A stretch of 64,000 bases of DNA, taken from contig NZ_JACXAD010000015.1 in the NCBI RefSeq assembly GCF_014699115.1, forward strand, positions 1 through 64,000, written 5' to 3'. A program made the position numbers and the translations under genes. Source of the DNA: Hymenobacter montanus (GTDB lineage: Bacteria; Bacteroidota; Bacteroidia; Cytophagales; Hymenobacteraceae). Below are positions 10,225 through 16,599 of the stretch, piece after piece. The notes below the pieces were generated by a model. That model saw nothing but the letters and a program-made list of their open reading frames with translations, did not search any database and had not been told where the DNA came from. The stretch's first letter is position 1. The number at the start of each line of letters is the position of its first letter.

Positions 10225-12102
10225 TTAGTAAGTGGCGAGTTTTTGGACGAAGAGTTGCTGGCCGACGGTGGCCTTGACCAGGAACAGGCCCTTGACGGGC
10301 ACGAGCAGGCGGGCAGGCTGGGCGGATTCCAGCGTCTGCTCGAACACCAGCCGGCCATCCAGGGCGTAGAGGCACACGTGAATGGGGCCGGCCGGCCGGG
10401 GCGTGGGCAGGGTCAGGAAGACCTCGCCCGGGGAGGGGTTGGGATAGAGGCCCAGCGCATCCGGGGCCGAGGTAGGGGTAGTGGCCAGCACGGGGCGGTA
10501 TTCGAAGGCCCCGATATCGCAGGTGCCGAGGCGGGGGGTGCCGCGCTGGTCGGTGGCGGGGCAACCGTTGCCAGCGTCGATGGCCGGGCTGCCCGCTTGC
10601 AGGGCCATGGTGCGGGTGGAGCCCCCGTTATTGGCGGGGGGGGACAGCCGCGGGTCGATGACGGGCATCGTATTACTGTTCACCAAGACCGGCCGGGCAA
10701 AGCACGGGCGGTCGTTCGGATCATCGTAGCCCGGATTCGTGATTCTATTGGGTCGTTCCGGGAACTCAATGTTGTTGCCGTTATTCGTTAGCGTGCCGCC
10801 GCAGTTGTGAGCGTTGTTGTACCCTACGCAACCGGCTGCGGGCGGATAGCCGCACTGCTGGTAAGCGCGGTTATTAGCCACAATCGTGTTCTGAACACTG
10901 CCCTGGTTGCCGGTGATGACCCAGGCGCCCCCGTAGCCCCCGGCGATGTTGTTGGCAAAGGTGCAGTTGGTGATGGTCGAAAACCAGGTACTTCCATTAT
11001 CCCCGATGTTGTAGAGGGCCCCACCCAGGCCCCCGGCATCTTTGGTGACGTTGCCATAAAAGGTGCAGTTCGTGAACCGGTTATCGCCGCGGGTGCAGGT
11101 AACAGCGCCGCCGTGGGTTTTCGCCTCGTTATTCTCGAAGGTGGAGTTCGACACGTCAAACCGGCCATTATTAACGCCACTGTGCCACAGAGCGCCGGCC
11201 ATGGCCCCATTTGTCGCTCCGGTAGCCTTGTTGTTGGTGAACTGGCAGTTTTTCACGAACCACTGATCTTCATTGTAGCCTTGCAGAAAGACCGCCCCGA
11301 AAGCGGGGGAGGTGTTAGCGATGAACGTGCAGCCAATAAGCTCGCCCAGCCCACCGGGCTCATTGGTCGAAAGCACCCCCTTGCACCCGTCCACGTACAC
11401 GGCGGCGCCGCCCCCCACCGTGCAGCGGTTGTTCTCAAACCGGCAGTTTTCAATCCGCACGTCGGAAAGTAAAACGGTGACGGCGCCGCCATAAGTGGTT
11501 CCCGTATTGTTCTTGTACGTGGAGTTCTTTAGGGTAATTTGCGAGCCTCCGCCGACGGAAAGGGCGCCCCCGCTACGTTCTTCCCGGCTATGGGACGTAC
11601 AATTGTCAAACGTCATGGCTTCGCTGCTGAACACATTTCGTTGGCCCGACACCACCGCCCCACCGCCACCGCCGTGGGCCGCGACCGGGTTATCGAGCGG
11701 ACTCTCGAAATCCTTGATAGTCCCGCCGTTCAGCTGCCAGGATACATCGCTGCCGCTCTGGAACAGGCGCATTTGAGGTGCGGTGCTACTGCGGCGCAAC
11801 AACGACCCATTCAGGTTGATTGTCAGATCTAGACCAGGCCCATCATTGAGAATGACGGGCAACGCCACGGGCCCTTCAGTTTCGATGTAGCCGGGCGGAT
11901 ACCCTGTCACGGTGTTGTTGATGGTGGTGAAGACGTATTCGCCATTCGAGGCCAAGTTGATAACATCGGCCTGGCCATTCGTGTTGGCGGTGTTAATAGC
12001 CGCCACCAGGGCCGCGACGTTCCCATTAGGAATGGTGAAAACTGCCGCCAGTAGCGGATTAGAACAGCCAAATAGTAGGGCGAGAGAAATTAATCTTTTC
12101 AT
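10225..12102 (-). CDS. secreted right-handed beta-helix protein with T9SS type A sorting domain (paralogue 3)
   Basis: About 625 residues; start chosen at MKRLISLALLFG (12102) to match the MKK start of the paralogues, though an ATG two codons earlier (12108) is in frame. It contains a signal peptide, Pmp-like repeats including the Gly-rich AAHGGGGGAVVSGQRN segment, a choice-of-anchor Q segment (NNGGSTRTMALQAGSPAIDA) and a T9SS type A sorting domain (LYPNPSPGEVFLTLPTP). It is first in the leftward trio and nearest to the AT-rich upstream region, so any shared promoter should lie just above 12110. Surface-exposed adhesin or matrix protein is an inference. Confidence 0.9.
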   Translation of the reverse strand: MKRLISLALLFGCSNPLLAAVFTIPNGNVAALVAAINTANTNGQADVINLASNGEYVFTTINNTVTGYPPGYIETEGPVALPVILNDGPGLDLTINLNGSLLRRSSTAPQMRLFQSGSDVSWQLNGGTIKDFESPLDNPVAAHGGGGGAVVSGQRNVFSSEAMTFDNCTSHSREERSGGALSVGGGSQITLKNSTYKNNTGTTYGGAVTVLLSDVRIENCRFENNRCTVGGGAAVYVDGCKGVLSTNEPGGLGELIGCTFIANTSPAFGAVFLQGYNEDQWFVKNCQFTNNKATGATNGAMAGALWHSGVNNGRFDVSNSTFENNEAKTHGGAVTCTRGDNRFTNCTFYGNVTKDAGGLGGALYNIGDNGSTWFSTITNCTFANNIAGGYGGAWVITGNQGSVQNTIVANNRAYQQCGYPPAAGCVGYNNAHNCGGTLTNNGNNIEFPERPNRITNPGYDDPNDRPCFARPVLVNSNTMPVIDPRLSPPANNGGSTRTMALQAGSPAIDAGNGCPATDQRGTPRLGTCDIGAFEYRPVLATTPTSAPDALGLYPNPSPGEVFLTLPTPRPAGPIHVCLYALDGRLVFEQTLESAQPARLLVPVKGLFLVKATVGQQLFVQKLATY

Positions 12103-12118
12103 AATCATTTATTTTTAG

Positions 12119-12657
12119 GGTTAATACACTATTAAGATGAGTCTATATTTTAACCAGAAGTTAGCTAACTCGAACAATCAAACTATGCTAGCAGATAAAT
12201 GTTTATAAATTTCATTACCATATTCTAAAACATCAATAAGCTGTCAGCTATTCTAACCCTTTAAATGCGCTCTGGTGGAATAGTAGGGTATCGTGATTAT
12301 ATGGGAGGGCCCGTGCAAGCTACAAAAAAAATCATATAAACCAAGACATAATTGGCGGTAATTGTACTTTTCAAGCTGTGGGAGCCCGGGGATACCCACC
12401 GATTGGCATAAGGTCCAGCTTGCTTAGAGTCACCACTAAGGTCAAATCCAGCTTAACTTCTATGGTAGGCACGCATTCTACCATACCGCGAAGATGAGCG
12501 TCTTACGCCTCAGTATGATATGATTCGAAACGATTCGGGATGTTGCTCATGTCATTGTCGCTTCTTCAGATTCTTCAGACAACTGGGAACCAGGCTGGAT
12601 ACTTCCTTGCTGCTAACATGATAGATATGGATGTAATAGCGTAGTATGGCCCCTTAG
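12119..12657. other. non-coding AT-rich region upstream of the beta-helix trio
   Basis: About 540 bp without a convincing gene on either strand. The part next to 12119 is AT-rich and should hold the promoter of the trio. I could not find a clean TAnnTTTG box in the leftward direction. The rest is boundary sequence of the accessory island. Confidence 0.5.
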
Positions 12658-12843
12658 CTGGTGCGAGTTTTGGCGAAGCCATAACTCGTGACTAATCTTG
12701 ATGGGGAAGCTCTGCCTCCACTGCCGCGTAGCGGCAAGCCGGAAACGAGCCGTTAAGTCATCGTTGTGTCCGGGCATTCCATTGCCAAGCCCAAAAGCTC
12801 ATTACGAGGTATGCTTCAAAACGTTACGCTAAGCTCGCGCCAG
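12658..12843. mobile_element. palindrome-ended element A (RAYT-linked, upstream copy)
   Basis: Ends are CTGGTGCGAGTTTTGGCG (left) and TTACGCTAAGCTCGCGCCAG (right), forming imperfect terminal inverted repeats related to those of elements B and C. An internal hairpin core, CTGCCGCGTAGCGGCAAG, lies at 12714-12738 with its flank. The element ends 27 bp before the RAYT start codon. Confidence 0.7.
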
Positions 12844-12872
12844 TTATGCTAGCCGCACCTATTTTGAAGCAT
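12811..12872 (+). promoter_or_regulatory. inverted repeat covering the RAYT start codon
   Basis: ATGCTTCAAAA (12811-12821) is the exact reverse complement of TTTTGAAGCAT (12862-12872), whose last two bases are the A and T of the transposase ATG. In an mRNA the 11-bp stem, with a 40-nt loop containing the right end of element A, would hide the start codon. A translational brake is inferred; no T-run follows. Confidence 0.5.
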
Positions 12873-13419
12873 GAGCGAGAGATACAAAGGCCGTGATTCA
12901 CAACAACTGTACTTCATCAGCTTTGCGACGCTTAATTTGATAGACGTATTCACCCGTCGGCTCTACAATTATACTCTCGTTGATAGCCTTCGCTACCGCC
13001 AGCAGCCCAAGGGATTAAAAATCCACGCGTGGTGCCTGATGACCAACCACGCGCACCTCATCACCAGCAGCGATACCGACAACTTCTCCCATATCCTGCG
13101 CGATATGAAGCGACGCCCCGCCAAAACCTTGCCTCTCGCTATTGAGCGGAACAGGCAGGAAAGCCGCCGCGAATGGATGCTCTGGATGTTTGAGCGGGCC
13201 GGCCGCCGCAATGCCCACAATACGAAGTATCAGTTTGGGCAGCAGGAAAACCATCCAATTGAACTCAATACCAACGAGCTTCGCCAGCAGCGACTGCGGT
13301 GTCTACACCAAAACCCGGTGGCCGCCGGTTTTGTGGACGCACCGGAGGACTTTCTCTATAGCAGCGCCCGCAACTACGCCGGCCGCCGCGGCCTACTTAA
13401 GGTCCTGTTTATTGGTTAA
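12871..13419 (+). CDS. REP-associated tyrosine transposase (RAYT, IS200/Y1 family)
   Basis: A 182-residue single-strand DNA transposase relative. The HUH-type metal motif is H60-A-H62 in the block WCLMTNHAHLI, and the family C-terminal block is LHQNPVAAGFVDAPEDFLYS (146-165). A Tyr at 120 (TKYQFGQQ) is a candidate nucleophile but its assignment is uncertain. In Bacteroidota relatives as I recall them the position after QF is Trp; here it is Gly, which may weaken activity. These enzymes recognise and nick palindromic REP-like DNA rather than moving a full IS. Elements A and B sit 27 bp upstream and 18 bp downstream of this gene, as expected for a transposase with its own palindromic targets. 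The ATG at 12871 lies inside an inverted repeat. Confidence 0.88.
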   Translation: MSERYKGRDSQQLYFISFATLNLIDVFTRRLYNYTLVDSLRYRQQPKGLKIHAWCLMTNHAHLITSSDTDNFSHILRDMKRRPAKTLPLAIERNRQESRREWMLWMFERAGRRNAHNTKYQFGQQENHPIELNTNELRQQRLRCLHQNPVAAGFVDAPEDFLYSSARNYAGRRGLLKVLFIG

Positions 13420-13437
13420 AGTATAGACTGGCATGCA

Positions 13438-13622
13438 CTGGCGGGAGTTTAGGCGCAGCCGTAACTTATGCCTATCATTTGAGCGAGGTTGCGCCTCGCA
13501 GCAGAACGACTTGCCCTAACATCCCAACTACACAGTCCCGACTTGCCGCTTTGCGGCAGTGGAGGCGCAACCTCCACTGCAAGGTTGGTCACGAGTTACG
13601 GCTGCGCCTAAACTCGCGCCAG
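13438..13622. mobile_element. palindrome-ended element B (RAYT-linked, downstream copy)
   Basis: A 185-bp element with 28-bp terminal inverted repeats differing at one base (13438-13465 and 13595-13622; outer end CTGGCGSGAGTTTAGGCGC). Inside are three hairpins: GCGAGG..CCTCGC, TGCCGCTTTGCGGCA and GTGGAGG..CCTCCAC. The conserved core CTTGCCGC(N3)GCGGCAGTGGAGGC is at 13542-13566. No target-site duplication is obvious. Confidence 0.85.
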
Positions 13623-13765
13623 GTGAGCCAGGTTGGAGGCCCAGTGGGCTAAGTTGGGGCGCACTCTGCCGCCTTGATTGCGGGAGCATAAACTGCTTCT
13701 CAGGTTTCTGGCTGTGTTTTGCCAATTTTGAATCTTCCACACGGCTATAGCTTAATTTCTCCATT

Positions 13766-13981
13766 TTATTCTCCTTTCTTTATATCAATAAGGTCAAGGT
13801 ATTTTAAAGCATCCTTTACTTCTAAAGGTCGCAGATTATTTTCAGGGTCCCACCCATGATTTAAGAAATAAATGATTATATCTTTTATTGCCGCGGGCCG
13901 GTTAAAATTAATAATTGCATTGTTTCGCTGAAATTGGCCTTGTAGCCAAGCTATGCCTTGGCCAGCACCACCTAAAACCAT
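13766..13981 (-). CDS. small unknown protein, possibly C-terminal half of a split gene
   Basis: A 71-residue product starting MVLGGAGQGIAWLQGQFQ, with a segment NFNRPAAIKDIIIYFLNHGW that looks like the structured C-terminal end of a larger protein. Its ATG overlaps the stop of the 13972-14181 ORF by 10 bp (ATGGTTTTAG). A -1 shift in the AAAA run at 13981-13984 would join the two into one protein of about 140 residues. It is therefore either a translationally coupled second gene or half of a frameshifted gene. No domain is recognised; base composition is lower in GC than the core genome. Confidence 0.45.
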   Translation of the reverse strand: MVLGGAGQGIAWLQGQFQRNNAIINFNRPAAIKDIIIYFLNHGWDPENNLRPLEVKDALKYLDLIDIKKGE

Positions 13982-14181
13982 TTTGCTGGCTCGCCTCCTT
14001 CCTTTCTTGTTTTATTGTGATCTTCTTTAAAAAACAATCGAAGGGGTGACTTCTTATTTCCATTAAGATAAATGGTGATTACTTCCACACAAGGGGAGTA
14101 TTCATATTCTGCTAGGTGAATATGGGCTCTTTTCCAGAGATAAGAGTGGTTATTAACGGTGATTTTTCTGAGTTTTACCAT
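13972..14181 (-). CDS. small unknown protein, possibly N-terminal half of a split gene
   Basis: A 69-residue product starting MVKLRKITVNNHSYLWKRAH, with the segment YLNGNKKSPLRLFFKEDHN. It stops at TAG inside the start of the next ORF. The character (short beta-rich start, PLR followed by charged loop) fits the front half of a small Bacteroidota protein completed by the 13766-13981 ORF. It overlaps the end of the decayed PD-(D/E)XK gene by 29 bp, so the three may be read on one leftward transcript. Function unknown. Confidence 0.45.
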   Translation of the reverse strand: MVKLRKITVNNHSYLWKRAHIHLAEYEYSPCVEVITIYLNGNKKSPLRLFFKEDHNKTRKEGGEPAKWF

Positions 14182-14506
14182 TGTTTTTTAGACTGTAATG
14201 TGATGGATAGGCTTTTATGCGAGCAAGCAGCATTTTCACTGTTTCCATGTATAAGCAAAACGCGTGGCCTAGCTGCATTTCCACGATGAAGTGGTGACTG
14301 GCCCCATCGGTCCAGGCCAACTCGAAGATGCCACTGCGGCTGTTCAGCGTCAACACCTCGAAAGCATTCTTTTCTAACTGCACCTCCCGAATTGGCACCG
14401 CCGACTCAATAAGCGCCTGCAAGGCCGTGCGCAGAAGCAAGGTGTTGCCCTCGTTGCCAAACGTGGCCTCAAAGCCATAATCGGAAGTCAGCGGAATAAA
14501 AGGGCC
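14153..14506 (-). pseudogene. remnant of a PD-(D/E)XK nuclease family (Rpn-like) transposase
   Basis: Leftward translation from 14506 gives GPFIPLTSDYGFEATFGNEG followed by a block with FELAWTDGASHHFIVEMQ, the N-terminal and catalytic core signature of Rpn/PDDEXK_2 family proteins in Bacteroidota. A TAG stop at 14507-14509 directly precedes GPF, so the normal start is lost. After IVEMQLGHA the expected long helical C-terminal part is missing and the frame ends after about 30 unrelated residues. Intact relatives are around 300 residues, so this is a decayed fragment with both ends missing. The family promotes recA-independent recombination. Confidence 0.72.
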
Positions 14507-14643
14507 CTATGGAAGGTACTGCGAATGATTTTCCGCGTCCCACCGCCACTGCCGGAGCGGGCCGCGTCGTGCCGCGGCTCCCGCGTGGGCGGTGATACGA
14601 TTTGATACGATTCAAGCTGAAACTGATACGATGCTCTACCCAA

Positions 14644-15066
14644 CTACTCACCCCGGCGCAAAAACGTGAACGTCGTATTCGTCTGCTCCACGTCATAATC
14701 CTGCAAGTCTAGGTGGAGGCGATACAGCGCCAAGCGGGTCTCCACCTGATAGGGCGCCTTGATGAAATGCTCGACCACATCGGGCTGCACCTCCACAAAG
14801 AATTTTCGCTTGATATCGAAAATGACGCTCCATAGCCGCTGTTTATCTGCTTTCGGGTACTGGCTGAAATCAACCGGCACGGCAGAACCGGCCAGATACA
14901 GCGTGAAATCACTGGCGTAAACCAGCTTCCCGTCGTGCGTTACGCTCCGCACCTCATAAGCCTGAATCACTATGTCCCAATCGGGGTGCAAGTAGCTGAT
15001 GTCGTATTCCAGGCTGCCGCCGGCTTTGCTCCAATCGCAGAAACGAGTGCGGGCCGCCTCCAGCAT
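14644..15066 (-). CDS. conserved-looking unknown protein (second gene of a two-gene unit)
   Basis: A 140-residue soluble protein with blocks LEYDISYLHPDWDIVIQAYE, LVYASDFTLYLAG and KRKFFVEVQPDVVEHFIKA. No signal peptide or membrane segment. Its ATG (15064-15066) directly abuts the TAA of the preceding 53-residue gene, so the two are translationally coupled. Size and arrangement resemble toxin-antitoxin or other small two-gene modules, but no known toxin motif is visible. It lies between a decayed transposase and element C. Confidence 0.6.
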   Translation of the reverse strand: MLEAARTRFCDWSKAGGSLEYDISYLHPDWDIVIQAYEVRSVTHDGKLVYASDFTLYLAGSAVPVDFSQYPKADKQRLWSVIFDIKRKFFVEVQPDVVEHFIKAPYQVETRLALYRLHLDLQDYDVEQTNTTFTFLRRGE

Positions 15067-15228
15067 TTAGCTGGCGCGGCGGCGCTGGCGCACCTCTTCC
15101 ACCCGCTCGGCCGCGTTCTTGCCCGTGAGCTTGTCCAATTCATCGTAGCGGCGGCGCAGCTGGGCCTGCGCATTCTGGCGGCGGGTTTCCTGCAAGGTGG
15201 CTTTGGGCAGGGGCTGGGTAGTTTGCAT
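15067..15228 (-). CDS. small basic helical protein (first gene of a two-gene unit)
   Basis: A 53-residue product starting MQTTQPLPKATLQETRRQNA, rich in Arg/Gln and predicted largely helical. The open frame begins at 15264, but the ATG at 15228 avoids a hydrophobic, unlikely N-terminus. Its stop and the start of the 140-residue gene share the sequence TAAATG. A DNA-binding or antitoxin-like partner role is a guess from size, charge and coupling only. Confidence 0.5.
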   Translation of the reverse strand: MQTTQPLPKATLQETRRQNAQAQLRRRYDELDKLTGKNAAERVEEVRQRRRAS

Positions 15229-15315
15229 GGTATCCAAAGATAAGCAGCCGGCGAAAAGTTGCAAGCCGCGCCTCCTAAGCCACTGCTGAAGCTGGAAGCG
15301 ACCCGCAGCAGTACC

Positions 15316-15562
15316 CTGGCGCGAGTGAGTTTAGGCGCAGCCGTAAGTGGTGACTGGCCATCGGGCGAGGCTGAGCCTCGCATCAGAACGACTCATACTA
15401 AGGTCCGTAACCCAGCCTAAAGCAAGCTAGTCGCGTTGCGGCAGTGGAGGCTGCGTCTCGCAACAGAACGACTTTTCCAGACATCCTAACTTATGTAGTC
15501 CCGCCTTGCTGCTTTGCGGCATCAAGGCTGGTCATGAGTACGCTGCGCTAAACTCGCGTCAG
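15316..15562. mobile_element. palindrome-ended element C (RAYT-linked family)
   Basis: Left end CTGGCGCGAGTGAGTTTAGG and right end CGCTAAACTCGCGTCAG are related to elements A and B. Inside, the block ending in GCTTTGCGGCA (15505-15520) and the TCGCGTTGCGGCAGTGGAGG core (15431-15450) match element B, and CAGAACGACT occurs twice. At 247 bp it looks like a duplicated or compound version of element B. Confidence 0.75.
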
Positions 15563-15626
15563 GGAGACGGAAGAAGTTTATCACGAGTTACTCATCTTTC
15601 AAGGTCAGTTTAATGAAACTTAAGTG

Positions 15627-16547
15627 TTAGCCTTTTATGGCTTTAGTAGGAGATTTAGGTGCGGCTATTGCCTTTCTCCTTTTTGGCTTTTCCTTTATTT
15701 CCTCAGCAGAAGTTGTATCTTCCTTGTTTTCAATAATCTTTTCAATAGCCGCTTTCTGCTGCTCCTCTATGCCAATTTTATGTTTCTGTCTACTTTCTTG
15801 GTAGACTAAACTTGGCCATATTTTATTTAGTAGTAGCTCCAAAACCTCCGTTAGTTGTAAGCAGCATTCATACGATTCGAGGAAATATTGAATTGTCACT
15901 GGCAAAAACTCATCAATTCTAACTCTTGATAACGTCCCAGCCTTATTTAAATAGATACTATTCGCAACGCCAGAATTGTGTATGTAGATATCGCGGGTTG
16001 CCTTCAATTCAATGTATTTGTGAAATGCTGGCTGCTCAAGTAATTTGATACCAGTGTATTTTTCAAACTCTTCCGCAAATTCTCGTGGAGATTTGTAGTT
16101 TAATTCATTAATCAATGAATTAACAATGGAATTCTTGACCTCATCAAGGGAGCCTGCTTCAAGAACTAATTCGGCATCAATTTTTCGTTTGCTTGGAATC
16201 TTGTTTGGAAACTCAAGTAAAATATCTCGTAAAATATCAATTAATAATACCTCAGTAATTGTTACAAGCTGGTATATTCCATTAATTGGAAGTTGAGAGT
16301 AACATATATATTCGTAACGAGAAATTAGGTCATCTTTTGTGTATGTTCGCGTACCATTAATTGAAGTATTATCTGCTTTATATCCTATAGGAAAAGTAAC
16401 TTCAAAATTATCACTCTTACCATTATCAACAGTGCTAATAGAAAGCTGATATGATTGATACGTGAGTTCAGCTAATTCTCCTTGAATAAAAAGCTGAGAG
16501 CGTTGATTATCTACTTTTCTATAAAGCTTGTCACCAAAACTTTCCAT
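15627..16547 (-). CDS. HEPN-type protein, putative RNase of a defence or stress module
   Basis: A 306-residue protein in clearly AT-rich DNA compared with both neighbours. The central part is helical and contains R185-D-I-Y-I-H190-N in ATRDIYIHNSGVAN. This matches the RX4-6H motif of HEPN domains, many of which are metal-independent RNases in abortive infection and toxin systems. The C-terminal ~50 residues are a Lys/Glu-rich charged tail (EEIKEKPKRRKA). No partner nucleotidyltransferase is adjacent; it stands alone 52 bp downstream of icmF on the same strand. Composition and location in an island with transposase remnants suggest horizontal transfer. RNase activity and a defence role are inferred from the motif; a non-catalytic HEPN protein is possible. 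Confidence 0.65.
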   Translation of the reverse strand: MESFGDKLYRKVDNQRSQLFIQGELAELTYQSYQLSISTVDNGKSDNFEVTFPIGYKADNTSINGTRTYTKDDLISRYEYICYSQLPINGIYQLVTITEVLLIDILRDILLEFPNKIPSKRKIDAELVLEAGSLDEVKNSIVNSLINELNYKSPREFAEEFEKYTGIKLLEQPAFHKYIELKATRDIYIHNSGVANSIYLNKAGTLSRVRIDEFLPVTIQYFLESYECCLQLTEVLELLLNKIWPSLVYQESRQKHKIGIEEQQKAAIEKIIENKEDTTSAEEIKEKPKRRKAIAAPKSPTKAIKG

Positions 16548-16599
16548 GATAAGAAAAAACTATTTGAGTTTATCTAGCAGGGCTTAATTGCGTATCTCC

